From Parasphingorhabdus marina DSM 22363 (lineage in GTDB: Bacteria; Pseudomonadota; Alphaproteobacteria; Sphingomonadales; Sphingomonadaceae), in contig NZ_FSQW01000001.1 of NCBI RefSeq assembly GCF_900128895.1, positions 1,178,001 to 1,242,000 on the forward strand: a stretch of DNA of 64,000 nt, read 5' to 3'. Positions 34,822 to 44,095 of the stretch are shown one piece after another. How positions within the stretch are numbered: the first letter of the stretch is position 1; each line of letters opens with the position of its first letter. A program made the position numbers and the translations under genes. The notes beneath the pieces are model-generated. The model was not told the origin of the DNA, ran no database searches, and saw nothing but the letters and a program-made list of their open reading frames with translations.

Positions 34822-36365
34822 GCCTCTATGAAATCCGCGATCTCGGGATCATGATCGGTGACAACCGCCTGGTCGAGGGCGTGGACCTGGATGTCCGGGC
34901 CGGGGAGTGCACGGCGATTATCGGCGCTTCGGGTTCGGGCAAAAGCCTGACCTGTCTGACGCCCTTCGGGCTGACGCCGGGCCGGTTCTCGGGCCAGGTA
35001 CTGCTGGATGGCCGTGATCTGGCCAATGCCGCTGCCGCCCAGCTGCGCGAAGCCAGGAGCCAATTGGCGGGATTTGTGTTTCAGCAGCCGTTGACCGCCC
35101 TGACGCCGCATTTGACAGTAGGTGCCCAATTGCACGAGGCCACGACCCAGGCCGGAGGGCCGCGACCGTCCCGATCAGAACTGGCCCGGCAACTGGAAAG
35201 GGTCGGATTGTCACGCGCGGACGAACGGCTCGACCAGTTTCCGCATCGGCTGTCAGGCGGCGAGCGTCAGCGTGTGATGATCGCGGCGGCCATTGCTCAC
35301 GATCCGAAATTGCTGATTGCCGACGAACCGACCAGCGCTCTGGATGCGACACTGCGCCGGGAGATCATGAACCTGCTGGACAGGTTGCGCGCCGAGCAAG
35401 GACTGGGCTTGCTGTTGGTCAGCCATGATCTGGCTGCGGTGGCGGATCACGCCAATCAACTGGTGGTTATGGACAAGGGCCGGGTTGTGGAACGCGGACC
35501 CGCCGCCAGCCTGATTGCCGAGCCGCAAGAGGATGTGACCCGGGAACTGATCGCCGCGATCCCCGACCTGAACGAGCCGCCACCTCGCTTGCCGCCGGTG
35601 GGAGACCGGCAACTGGTTGCGGAGGCCCTGACGGTTTCCTTCCCCAGGCCAGGCTGGCGGCGCGGGACGATACAGGCGCTGGTCGATGCGGATTTCGAAG
35701 TGGGGGAAGGCGAAGCGCTGGCCATTGTTGGGGGGTCCGGTTCGGGAAAATCGACCCTCGGCCGGGCGATAGCCGGCATTGGTCCCGTCACGGCAGGAAC
35801 GATCCGGTGGAAAGGTGAAGAGTTGCCTGAACGCCGAGGGCGCAGCCAGCGGATGCGGAAACTGGTGCAGCCCGTTTTTCAGGATCCTGTCGCCAGTCTG
35901 GATCCGCAATGGACTGTTGCGGACATTATCGCCGAACCGCTCGGATTTCTGCGCCCGGACATGTTGCCGGAAGAACGGATCGAGAAGATTCGGGACTTGC
36001 TGGGCAAAGTCGGACTTTCTGAAGACCAGGCAGAGCGGTTTCCGGCCAGCCTGTCGGGCGGCCAGGCCCAGCGTGTGGCCATTGCCAGGGCGTTGGCTGC
36101 CGATCCCGACATGCTGGTTCTGGATGAAGCGACATCCGCTCTCGACCCGTTGATCGGATCGGGTATTTTGCAGTTGCTGGGCGAATTGCGCGACAGCAAC
36201 CGCCTGAGCATATTGTTCATCACCCATGACATTGCCGCGGCGAGGCGGCTGTGTCACCGGGTGATCGTGCTGGATGAAGGCTGGATTGTCGAATGCGGGG
36301 ACATGGAGACGGTCATCACCGATCCGCAGAGTGCAGTGACGCGCAAGCTGGTTGCGGCAAGCTGA
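34818..36365 (+). CDS. ABC transporter ATP-binding protein with two fused NBDs (Dpp/Opp DF type)
   Basis: A 515-residue protein containing two complete nucleotide-binding domains. NBD1 has Walker A GASGSGKS (36-43) and signature LSGGERQR; NBD2 has Walker A GGSGSGKS and signature LSGGQAQR with Walker B LVLDEATSALD. This equals OppD plus OppF in one chain, as in YejF. It energises the two upstream permeases. No periplasmic binding protein gene is adjacent on either side. Confidence 0.94.
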   Translation: MSLYEIRDLGIMIGDNRLVEGVDLDVRAGECTAIIGASGSGKSLTCLTPFGLTPGRFSGQVLLDGRDLANAAAAQLREARSQLAGFVFQQPLTALTPHLTVGAQLHEATTQAGGPRPSRSELARQLERVGLSRADERLDQFPHRLSGGERQRVMIAAAIAHDPKLLIADEPTSALDATLRREIMNLLDRLRAEQGLGLLLVSHDLAAVADHANQLVVMDKGRVVERGPAASLIAEPQEDVTRELIAAIPDLNEPPPRLPPVGDRQLVAEALTVSFPRPGWRRGTIQALVDADFEVGEGEALAIVGGSGSGKSTLGRAIAGIGPVTAGTIRWKGEELPERRGRSQRMRKLVQPVFQDPVASLDPQWTVADIIAEPLGFLRPDMLPEERIEKIRDLLGKVGLSEDQAERFPASLSGGQAQRVAIARALAADPDMLVLDEATSALDPLIGSGILQLLGELRDSNRLSILFITHDIAAARRLCHRVIVLDEGWIVECGDMETVITDPQSAVTRKLVAAS

Positions 36366-36394
36366 AAAAGGCCGCCCCGTTTCCGGAGCGGCCT
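36365..36394 (-). terminator. Rho-independent terminator of the porin gene
   Basis: An 11-bp stem with one mismatch, AGGCCGCCCCG at 36369-36379 against CGGAGCGGCCT at 36384-36394, with a four-base loop. On the minus strand it is followed by TTTTT, so it ends the minus-strand porin transcript; it also lies just after the ABC operon stop but lacks a plus-strand T run. Confidence 0.82.
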
Positions 36395-36436
36395 GATTGG
36401 TGACGAAACTGGTTGTGAATCAGAACCCGAAGCGGA

Positions 36437-37189
36437 TCAGAATGCGACACCGAGTGTGAACACGAACGCACTGTCCGTGAAATTGTTGATCGAAGGTGCA
36501 TCGGTATCCGTATAAGCGACGGTGGCTGTCAGGTTTTCTGTCAGCGCCCAGTCTGCACTGAGGCTCCAGTCCACATAGTCATCTACGCCGACGACACCGG
36601 CCGGATTGCCGAGCGATCCCTCGTTGATGCCGATATTGGCATTGAGCGTGATCGGCGTGTCCGGAATGCCGCCGGAAACCCCAGTATAGATATAGACATT
36701 GTCGCTGTTGCCCAGGCTGGATTGCGACCAGGCATAGGCAATCCCGGTTGTCAGTTCGACAGGACCGAGCGTGGTGGAAACCGAAGCATAGGGTTCGAAA
36801 TAATCACTGGGACCAGCGACCCCGCCTTCACCATTGGGGTAGAAATAGTAGAGCAGACCGACATCAAGAGTGAGGCCGTCTGTCACGTCTCCTGACCAGC
36901 CAGCATAGAGGTCCAGCTCGGTATGTCCGAATGTCGGACTGTCTTCAATCGAAGAGCCCCAGGTGCCGATATAGAACCCGCTTTCGTGAGCGACGTCGAT
37001 TCCGCCCTGGATGGCAATGTCGCCGTCAGAGAAAGACAGGCCGCGGAAGCGATAGTCAGAGGTGACCGCTGCGTTTCCGGAAATGGTGATGCCCGAGGAT
37101 TCGACTTCCTGGGCCAGTGCCGGCGTGGCAGTGGAGGCGAGCAGAACCGCAGTCGCTGCGGTAAGTTTCTTTAAAGTGGACGTGCGCAT
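36437..37189 (-). CDS. TorF/Gcw_chp-family putative outer-membrane porin
   Basis: A 250-residue precursor. Signal peptide LTAATAVLLASTATPALAQ, then a beta-strand-rich protein of alternating hydrophobic residues. ITISGNAAVTSDYRFRGLS is the family opening (TSDYxFRG), YAGWSGDVTDGLTLDVGLLYYFYP is its central signature, and the protein ends in Phe (FTLGVAF) as outer-membrane barrels do. The substrate is unknown. AGAAGGGA precedes the ATG. The open frame extends upstream to 37285 without a better start. Confidence 0.88.
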   Translation of the reverse strand: MRTSTLKKLTAATAVLLASTATPALAQEVESSGITISGNAAVTSDYRFRGLSFSDGDIAIQGGIDVAHESGFYIGTWGSSIEDSPTFGHTELDLYAGWSGDVTDGLTLDVGLLYYFYPNGEGGVAGPSDYFEPYASVSTTLGPVELTTGIAYAWSQSSLGNSDNVYIYTGVSGGIPDTPITLNANIGINEGSLGNPAGVVGVDDYVDWSLSADWALTENLTATVAYTDTDAPSINNFTDSAFVFTLGVAF

Positions 37190-37493
37190 GAAAATTCCCT
37201 TCTGTTGGATGCGTATCGCCCCTCCTGGAATTTGTTCCGGTTGTCTTTTTATTGCGCCAGCAGGGCCGGCAGCAGACAATCTCAAAACATGCAGGCAAAA
37301 GCTGCCTCATTTTGCTGCGCCGCACAACCGAAAAATGACAGCAAAGGTGACATAAATCCCGGTTGTGATATTATTGACACAGCTGTCAATTTGTCCGGAC
37401 ATCCGCCAGAAATCACCGGTTTCCGGGATATATAACAGGGGTTTGCAGGAAACGTCCCGAATATGGCTGAAGCAGTCAAAATTGCATCAGGTG
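37190..37493. promoter_or_regulatory. Upstream region of the porin gene with an inverted repeat
   Basis: This 304-bp gap separates two minus-strand genes and holds no credible coding frame. It must contain the porin promoter. The clearest element is ATTGACA at 37373-37379 and TGTCAAT at 37384-37390, a 7-bp perfect inverted repeat with a CAGC spacer. Each arm includes TTGACA on one strand, so the site could overlap a -35 box or be an operator. I cannot place a convincing -10 box. Confidence 0.5.
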
Positions 37494-38822
37494 TTATTCG
37501 GCGGCAGGTATTTTCGTGCTGTCTGCCGATTCGCTGGCAATGGGCACCGCGGTTTTGGCCGGCATGGTCCGGACATGAATATCGCGCTGCGGGAACGGGA
37601 TTTCTATGTCATGCTCCCGGAACAGATCCCAGACCCGCTTGAGCACCGCTGCCTTGAAATTGCCGACCCCGGACTCCGGATCCTTGATCCAGCACCGGAT
37701 TTCGAAATTGACGCTGTTGTCCCCGAATTCGAGCATCCACACGACAGGCTTGGGATGCGTAAGGATCCGCGGCACGTCGTCACAGGCTTGCGACATCAGT
37801 TTGATCGCATGATCCATATCGGTATTGTAGGATACGCCCACCGGGATGCTGATCCGGACATTCTTGTTGGAATAGGACCAGTTTTCCACTTCCTGGGTCA
37901 TCAGATTCTCGTTCGGAATCAGATGTTCCTTGCCTTCGCGGGTCAGCACCGACACCGCGCGGACCCCGATCTTGTTGACCCAGCCGAAACTGTCGCCGAC
38001 CGCGATGACATCGCCCGGCTTGATCGACCGATCCATCAGCAGGATGATCCCGGCGATCAGGTTCCCGATGGTTTTCTGCATCCCGAAACCGATGGCGAGA
38101 CCAAAGGCACCAGAGAACACGGCCAGCGCAGTCAGGTCGATTCCGAGAACATCGAGACCCAGAATGAACGCGGCGCCGAGTATCGCCACCGTGGCCAGTT
38201 TCTGGCCGAGGACTTTTTGTGCACCATCGAGATCGGAATTGGAAATGACGTGGCTGACCAGCTTCATCAGGACACGCGCGACCGCGAGCAGGATGACCGC
38301 GGTCATGATCGTGCTGACGACGACGAGCAGCGAAATGCGGTTGGTGCCGACATCCACGCCAACCCGCGACATCGCGGTGGTGATGCGGTCAATATTGCCG
38401 ACCAGGCCCAGGGCCGTGGCTCCGAAGACGGTCAGGCCCATGACCGTTCCCAGCCAGTCCGGCATCCGTACGCCGCGGATCAGGTCATTGGTGAACAGGC
38501 CCATGCTGATCGCAATGGTGAGTGCAAGGATGACCTGTGCTATCAGACTCCAGTCATAAATCCCGATGAAAAATCCGCAGAGAATGAAGGTCGTGAACCG
38601 CCGGGTCATGTCACGGATGCGCCGACCGGCTAGCTCGCTTTCATATCCGGCCCGGGTTTCCCACAAATGGCGCAGTTTGGGGCCGACATATTTACTGAGA
38701 ATCCAGCCGGCACCAAGCGCAACCACTACCAGAAGGGAAGCAACGCCGGCTTCAATCAGTTGCACATTGCCAAGCGTATCAGGGACAAGGGATTCCAGCC
38801 AAGTAAGGAAATTTTCGATCAT
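37494..38822 (-). CDS. MscS-family mechanosensitive ion channel
   Basis: A 442-residue inner-membrane channel that relieves osmotic pressure. About five N-terminal hydrophobic helices precede the MscS core: the pore helix and gate (LAVFSGAFGLAIGFGMQKT), then NLIAGIILLMDRSIKPGDVI and the beta domain VNKIGVRAVSVLTREGKEHLIPN. It is longer than E. coli MscS (286 residues), with extra N-terminal helices as in YbdG-type channels. The start overlaps the metC stop by 4 nt, so the two are co-transcribed. Confidence 0.92.
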   Translation of the reverse strand: MIENFLTWLESLVPDTLGNVQLIEAGVASLLVVVALGAGWILSKYVGPKLRHLWETRAGYESELAGRRIRDMTRRFTTFILCGFFIGIYDWSLIAQVILALTIAISMGLFTNDLIRGVRMPDWLGTVMGLTVFGATALGLVGNIDRITTAMSRVGVDVGTNRISLLVVVSTIMTAVILLAVARVLMKLVSHVISNSDLDGAQKVLGQKLATVAILGAAFILGLDVLGIDLTALAVFSGAFGLAIGFGMQKTIGNLIAGIILLMDRSIKPGDVIAVGDSFGWVNKIGVRAVSVLTREGKEHLIPNENLMTQEVENWSYSNKNVRISIPVGVSYNTDMDHAIKLMSQACDDVPRILTHPKPVVWMLEFGDNSVNFEIRCWIKDPESGVGNFKAAVLKRVWDLFREHDIEIPFPQRDIHVRTMPAKTAVPIASESADSTKIPAAE

Positions 38823-40018
38823 GATCCGGCACCATGATAGTGTTCAAAAGCATTGGCAAGGTCCGCGATCAGATCGTCCGGATCTTCCAGGCCAATATTA
38901 AGCCGGACGAGCGCGCCCTTGCCTTTCCATTCCGTAGCGGTCCGATGCTTCGCCGGGTCCACGGGCAAGGCCAGGCTTTCATAACCGCCCCAGCTGTACC
39001 CAATGCCAAACAGGTCCAGCGCATCGACAAAAGCGGCCCGCGAAGCTTCATCACCCTGCTTGAGTTCGAAGGAAAACAGTCCGGATGACCCGAGAAAGTC
39101 GCGTTTCCAGATTTCGTGCCCCGGACAGTCGGGGAGTGCGGGGTGCAGGACCAAGCCGACTTCTTCTCGTTCTTTCAGCCAGCGGGCGATGGTGAGGGCA
39201 CTGCTCTCATGCTGGCGCAACCGGACTTCCAGCGTCCGAAGTCCGCGTGCGGCGAGATAGGCATCATCTGGCGAAACCACCTGACCCAGTTGCTGTGCCG
39301 TGCGCCGTAACCGGTTCCAGTATTTGTCATGCGTGGTCGCCGCGCCCAGCATGACATCGCTATGTCCGACAATATATTTGGTCGCCGCGACAATCGAGAT
39401 GTCGACGCCTTTTTCCAGCGCCGGGAAAAAGCGGGACGTCGCCCAGGTGTTGTCGAGCAGCGTCGTAATTCCTGCCTTCCGCGCAGCTGCGCAAATGGCC
39501 GGCACGTCCTGCACCTCGAAGGACAGACTGCCGGGGCTTTCCAGAAGTATCGCCCGGGTCTTGTCGGAAAACAGGTTCGCAATGTCCGCACCAATGAGCG
39601 GATCATAATAATGGGCGGTGACCTCCATGCGTTTCAGGAAAACATCAGCAAAGCTGCGGCTCGGATCATAGCTGCTGTCGGCTATCAATATCTCGTCACC
39701 GGGTTTCAGTACCGCCAGCAAGGCACAGGAAATCGCGGCAACACCGGACGGATAAAGCATCGTTCCGGTGGCGCCGGGCTCCATCTCGGTCAGCGCATCC
39801 GCGAGCGACCACTGGGTTGGCGATCCGCGGCGGCCATAGAAAAACCTGCCGTCGGCATTGCTGGTCAGCCCTTCGCGCAGGGCCACAACATCTGGATAGA
39901 GATGGGTGCTTGCCCGCCATACCGGCGGATTGACCACGGCCCCGGTCCATTCGGAGCGGCGTCCGGAATTGGTCGCCTGTGTCGCGGGTTTGAGAGGTTT
40001 GCGCGGCCTGTCAGTCAA
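38819..40018 (-). CDS. metC: Cystathionine beta-lyase
   Basis: A 399-residue PLP enzyme of the Cys/Met metabolism family that cleaves cystathionine to homocysteine. The PLP lysine is in VAATKYIVGHSDVMLG, the phosphate-binding segment is YPSGVAAISCAL, and the Asp that holds the pyridine is in TLLDNTWAT. WTGAVVNPPVWRAST is the MetC-type N-terminus rather than cystathionine gamma-synthase. TTG 40018 is chosen because GGAACAG lies upstream and it avoids overlapping sseA; the frame is open to 40084. Confidence 0.88.
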   Translation of the reverse strand: MTDRPRKPLKPATQATNSGRRSEWTGAVVNPPVWRASTHLYPDVVALREGLTSNADGRFFYGRRGSPTQWSLADALTEMEPGATGTMLYPSGVAAISCALLAVLKPGDEILIADSSYDPSRSFADVFLKRMEVTAHYYDPLIGADIANLFSDKTRAILLESPGSLSFEVQDVPAICAAARKAGITTLLDNTWATSRFFPALEKGVDISIVAATKYIVGHSDVMLGAATTHDKYWNRLRRTAQQLGQVVSPDDAYLAARGLRTLEVRLRQHESSALTIARWLKEREEVGLVLHPALPDCPGHEIWKRDFLGSSGLFSFELKQGDEASRAAFVDALDLFGIGYSWGGYESLALPVDPAKHRTATEWKGKGALVRLNIGLEDPDDLIADLANAFEHYHGAGS

Positions 40019-40044
40019 AGCACTGTTCCATGGCCGCGTCCGTA

Positions 40045-40881
40045 TCAGGCGGTCGCTTTGGGCGTGTCCGCGTCGGCGCCCCATTCCGACCAGCTGCCAT
40101 CATAGAGCGCCAGCTTTTCGCCGCCTGCCAGAGCGGCAGCGAAGGATACCACCGCCGCGGTCATGCCGGACCCGCAGGTCGTCACGACCGGCTTGCCCAG
40201 ATCGACACCGGCATCGTCGAAGATCGCCTTGACCTCGTCCGGTGATTTCCAGGTGCCGTCGGCATTGTAAAAGGCGCTGTGCGGAATATTCACCGATCCG
40301 GGAATATGGCCCGAGGCGATCCCCGGGCGGGGATCTTCTTCGGCACCGGTGAAACGCCCGGCGGGACGCGCATCAACAACCTGTTCTTCCTTGCTGTGCA
40401 GATTGGACAGCATGTCGGCTTTCGTGCGGACATCCTTGTCGTCTTTCCAGACCGTGAAATGGCGGTGACGCAGGGCTTCCTTGCCGGTTTCCAGCGGGCG
40501 ACCTTCGGCCTTCCACTTGGCAATGCCGCCGTCGAGAATCGCGACTTCATGAGCACCGAAAATGGTCAGCATCCACCACGCCCGAGCAGCACTTTTCAGC
40601 GGACTGTCATCGTAGAGGACGATGCGGCTGCCGTCGCCCAGTCCCAGTGACTGCATGCGGCTGGCAAATTTCTCCGGTGGCGGCAGCATGTTTTCAATCG
40701 GGTTGCCGGTGTCGGTCAGGTCTTCGAGATCCATGAAGACCGCGCCGGGGATATGACCAGCTTCATATTCGGCTGCCGGATTGCGTCCGGCATCCGGCAT
40801 GAATTTGGTGGCATCGACGATGCGCAAATCCGAAGCGCCCAGTTCATTTGCAAGCCAGTCGGTTGTTACCAGCAATTCCAT
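40045..40881 (-). CDS. sseA: 3-mercaptopyruvate sulfurtransferase
   Basis: A 278-residue protein with two rhodanese domains; the second carries the active-site loop CGSGMTA with the catalytic Cys. CGSG(V/M/T)TA marks mercaptopyruvate sulfurtransferases rather than thiosulphate rhodaneses (CRKGVT). The first domain is the inactive one (RIVLYDDSPLKSAARAWWML). It moves sulphur from 3-mercaptopyruvate to thiols or cyanide. It precedes metC on the same strand (26-nt gap), so both may serve sulphur amino acid metabolism. Confidence 0.93.
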   Translation of the reverse strand: MELLVTTDWLANELGASDLRIVDATKFMPDAGRNPAAEYEAGHIPGAVFMDLEDLTDTGNPIENMLPPPEKFASRMQSLGLGDGSRIVLYDDSPLKSAARAWWMLTIFGAHEVAILDGGIAKWKAEGRPLETGKEALRHRHFTVWKDDKDVRTKADMLSNLHSKEEQVVDARPAGRFTGAEEDPRPGIASGHIPGSVNIPHSAFYNADGTWKSPDEVKAIFDDAGVDLGKPVVTTCGSGMTAAVVSFAAALAGGEKLALYDGSWSEWGADADTPKATA

Positions 40882-41045
40882 ATCATGCTCCTTGTGTCAG
40901 CGGACGCTGCATGTCCGCAGACCAGACCTGTCGCGACATCATGGTGATTCGCGTTTGAACCCGCGAGGCTATAACGCATTGTCCACAGAATCCACAGCCA
41001 ATCTGTCATTTGGACAAATCATTGATATCGGGCAATTTCCGGTTA

Positions 41046-42368
41046 TCACGTTACCAGTGCGCGTTGCCCGACAGGGGCAAAGCTGCCCGGTCCCAGATCG
41101 AGGCGAAACGGGGCCATTTTCTGCCGCGGCGGATCATATTCCCGTCCGACGACAAAGGCCGCAACCTGGCGCTGCTTTTCTCCGTCTCCATCCAGATATT
41201 CGACGGCAAAGCGGGCCAGAGGAATGAATAGCGCCTGGGACTTGAATGCAATTGGTCGAATGGCCGTGAGTGGCAAGCGCAATTCCCCCTGCAGCGTCAC
41301 CGATTGTCCGGCAGCCAGAGAAGGCAGCTCATGCAAAGGCGTGTGCACGAGACCGAGATCAGATACCGCGATATCCTTTTCGGCCTGGGCCATGGCACCG
41401 GACACAGCAAGATTCGACAGATTGTCCCCGCCTTCATTAGTCAGAATGATTCGATAACTGACCAGCGCATTGATCAGGGTCGAGGATGCGGATTCCGCGA
41501 CAAATTCGATTTTCAGATGCCCCCAGCGCTGCGGACGGGCCGATCCGAAATTCCGGACAACAGGCTGCGCATCGGGTTCGGCCGGGGGCTCGGCTGTCGA
41601 TCCGCGACCTTGTGTATCGGATAGCGGGTCGAGCAGGTGGTCCAGATCGGGTTCCGGAAGGGTGGCCCGGGATTCGGGATCCACCGGTTCTGTTGGAATG
41701 AATCGTTCTGCCGAGTCCGCGCGGGACTGGCTTTTCCGCCGCCAGATTAACGCGGCGACGAGTGCGGCCAGCAGCAATAGGAGACCAGCACCGATCAGAA
41801 GATATGTCGATGAGGTTTCAGTTTCCGGAGTTGGTCCCGGTGCCGCTCCAGCGGGCGCAGGCTGCTGGGTATCTGCTGGCAGTTCCGTTGGGTCGGTATC
41901 AAAGGAGAATCCCGGAGCCGGGCCAGATTCGTCCGTCGAAACGGGGGACTCTGGCGCAGCGGGTCTGGTCGTTGCAGGCGGGGCTACCGGAGCAACTTGC
42001 TCAGGCGCCGGGCTGTCCGCGTCCGTTGCCGGTGCGGATTGGGGAAGTGATTCCGGAACCGGCAGTACGGGAAGCGGAGATGCCGGTTGCGCCGGTGTTT
42101 CGGTGGCAGGTTCCAGAGGTTCCGGCGGCGGGACTTCATCTGCCGCGGGGCCTTGCGCCGGTTCTTCGGCAGGTTCGGGCTCATCGCCGGGTGGCAGGGA
42201 ATAATCACTGACCGAGGGCAGGTCCGGCGGCGGGGGTTCCAGCGGCTCGGGCTGGGAAATCTGCGCAGCCACCGCGACGGCCTGCCCGCACAGCACAAAG
42301 GCTGCACCGGCCATTACCAACCCGCGCAGGCGCTGCCATATCATTTCAGACCGTCGAACTTTACTCAT
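41046..42368 (-). CDS. Proline-rich single-pass membrane protein of unknown function
   Basis: About 440 residues. The N-terminus has a signal-like helix (GLVMAGAAFVLCGQAVAVAA), then roughly 150 residues rich in Pro, Glu and Ala, one membrane helix (STYLLIGAGLLLLLAALVAALI) with positive residues after it (WRRKSQSR), an acidic linker and a C-terminal beta-rich domain (ALVSYRIILTNEGGDNL) that looks immunoglobulin-like. The layout suggests a periplasmic stalk and a cytoplasmic or inner-face beta domain. I do not recognise a family. The ATG at 42368 has AGAGGG just upstream. Confidence 0.7.
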   Translation of the reverse strand: MSKVRRSEMIWQRLRGLVMAGAAFVLCGQAVAVAAQISQPEPLEPPPPDLPSVSDYSLPPGDEPEPAEEPAQGPAADEVPPPEPLEPATETPAQPASPLPVLPVPESLPQSAPATDADSPAPEQVAPVAPPATTRPAAPESPVSTDESGPAPGFSFDTDPTELPADTQQPAPAGAAPGPTPETETSSTYLLIGAGLLLLLAALVAALIWRRKSQSRADSAERFIPTEPVDPESRATLPEPDLDHLLDPLSDTQGRGSTAEPPAEPDAQPVVRNFGSARPQRWGHLKIEFVAESASSTLINALVSYRIILTNEGGDNLSNLAVSGAMAQAEKDIAVSDLGLVHTPLHELPSLAAGQSVTLQGELRLPLTAIRPIAFKSQALFIPLARFAVEYLDGDGEKQRQVAAFVVGREYDPPRQKMAPFRLDLGPGSFAPVGQRALVT

Positions 42369-42465
42369 TGCCCTCTTTGACCCTGCATGTCGCAATAACG
42401 GTTTTACTCACTGAACCCTTTATGAATGTTCACCATGGGATGACACGGGATGCCCCGTAGACTAG

Positions 42466-42945
42466 ATGACCTGCATGACAGAAGATGATTCCGCCTCGCC
42501 CGCGCCCCGGTTTCTGGGTCAGGACAGTCCATTGCCCGCGTCTCCCGAAGAAGCGGTGCTGGACTATGTCCCCAACCCGCGAGCCGGTGAGCTTTACCTG
42601 ACACGCTTTGCCGCGCCGGAATTCACCTCATTATGCCCGGTGACGGCCCAGCCCGACTTCGCCCATCTGGTCATCGACTATGCGCCGGACAAGACGATTG
42701 TCGAGTCCAAGTCGCTGAAGCTGTTTCTCGGCTCGTTTCGCAATCATGCCGCATTTCACGAGGATTGCACTGTCGGAATTGGCCAGCGCCTGTTTGACGA
42801 AATGCAGCCGAAATGGCTCCGGATTGGCGGATACTGGTATCCGCGGGGCGGGATCCCGATTGATGTGTTCTGGCAGTCGGGCGAACCGCCAGCAGGCCTG
42901 TGGATCCCCGATCAGGGCGTCGCCCCGTATCGCGGGAGAGGCTGA
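42466..42945 (+). CDS. queF: NADPH-dependent preQ0 reductase QueF (type I)
   Basis: A 159-residue single-domain enzyme that reduces the nitrile of preQ0 to preQ1 for queuosine. Catalytic Cys57 is in [10 protein letters not shown] with Asp64, and the QueF signature [15 protein letters not shown] follows at 80-94. The short length marks the unimodular type I family, unlike the 280-residue E. coli form. Two in-frame ATGs (42466, 42475) are possible, neither with a strong ribosome site. The stop overlaps the next gene by 1 nt. Functionally linked to gluQ at 25718. Confidence 0.94.
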   Translation: MTCMTEDDSASPAPRFLGQDSPLPASPEEAVLDYVPNPRAGELYLTRFAAPEFTSLCPVTAQPDFAHLVIDYAPDKTIVESKSLKLFLGSFRNHAAFHEDCTVGIGQRLFDEMQPKWLRIGGYWYPRGGIPIDVFWQSGEPPAGLWIPDQGVAPYRGRG

Positions 42946-44033
42946 TGTCCGACACGCTCTACGGCGCGCCGCTGTCGCTCTATTCGGGCAAGGCCCGGGC
43001 CTATATGGACTGGAAAGGGGTGGACTACACCGAAACCCTGTCTTCTGCCGATGTCTATCGCGATATTATCGTTCCGAAAGTCGGGCGTCCGGTGATCCCG
43101 GTTGTCGCTACACGGGATGGCACTATCCTCCAGGACACGACCTGCATTATCGACCATTATGAGCAGCAACTAGGTGGACCGTCGGTCTATCCGGAAGGTC
43201 CACGGCAGAAACTGGTGGCGTTGCTGCTGGAAGTGCTCGGCGATGAATGGCTGGTCATCCCGGCCATGCACTATCGCTGGAACTATAATGAGGAATGGGT
43301 TTACGGCGAATTTGGTGCTGCTTCGGCCCCCGAAGCGAGCAAGGAAGAGCAGCTCGAAATTGGCCGCAAGCGCGGAGCGGATTTCAAGGGATTCTGTCCG
43401 ATACTGGGGATCAATCCGGACACGATACCAGCAATCGAAGCGAGCTATGAAGCCTTGCTCTCGGACCTTGATGCCCATTTTTCCGCGCATGACTATCTGC
43501 TCGGATCCCGCCCTTCGATCGGCGACTATGGCCTGATCGGACCGCTCTATGCGCATCTGTATCGGGATCCGGCGTCCGGCGAGATCATGAAACGTCTCGC
43601 ACCGCGGGTGGCGCAATGGGTCGAACGGATGGTCGACGTGAAGGCCCCTTTGTCGGGAGAATTTCTCCCGGACGACGAAGTTCCGGCGAGTCTGATCCCG
43701 GTGATCGAGCGGATGATGCGCGAGCAATTGCCGTTCCTCCAGACCTCGGCGGACATGCTAACGGCCTGGGCCGCGGCCAATGCTGATGCCGAGATACCCC
43801 GCGCTGTCGGCATGGCGGAATTCACGGTCGAGGGTGCCACCGCCCAAAGGATTGCACCACCTTTCAGCCTGTGGATGTTCCAGCGGCCGCATGATCATTA
43901 TCGGGATCTGGATGATGGCGAAAGGGACACGGTCGATGCCTTGCTATCCGGGATATCTGGCGCCGGTGGTTTTCAGGATTTTCGCCCCGGCCCGCGGCTG
44001 GTATTTGAAGATTTCCGGCTGGCACTGGCCTGA
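42945..44033 (+). CDS. Glutathione S-transferase-like protein
   Basis: A 362-residue cytoplasmic protein. Residues 1-80 form a thioredoxin-fold GST N-domain (TLYGAPLSLYSGKARAYMDW, then the cis-Pro in RPVIPVV and DTTCIIDHYE); an all-helical C-domain follows (HDYLLGSRPSIGDYGLIGPL). It is longer than a typical GST (about 200-230), with an extra C-terminal region of about 100 residues. The ATG at 42945 sits at the queF stop and follows GGGAGAG; it is translationally coupled. Substrate unknown. Confidence 0.85.
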   Translation: MSDTLYGAPLSLYSGKARAYMDWKGVDYTETLSSADVYRDIIVPKVGRPVIPVVATRDGTILQDTTCIIDHYEQQLGGPSVYPEGPRQKLVALLLEVLGDEWLVIPAMHYRWNYNEEWVYGEFGAASAPEASKEEQLEIGRKRGADFKGFCPILGINPDTIPAIEASYEALLSDLDAHFSAHDYLLGSRPSIGDYGLIGPLYAHLYRDPASGEIMKRLAPRVAQWVERMVDVKAPLSGEFLPDDEVPASLIPVIERMMREQLPFLQTSADMLTAWAAANADAEIPRAVGMAEFTVEGATAQRIAPPFSLWMFQRPHDHYRDLDDGERDTVDALLSGISGAGGFQDFRPGPRLVFEDFRLALA

Positions 44034-44095
44034 TCCGGCCAGCAAAGACAACGGCGCGTCGCTTTTTTTGCGAAGCGACTAGGAATCGTAACACA

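Noticed and set aside
42396-42465. Possible preQ1 riboswitch upstream of queF
   Set aside because: The short 70-bp gap lacks the compact preQ1-I pseudoknot pattern; nothing there resembles a known aptamer.
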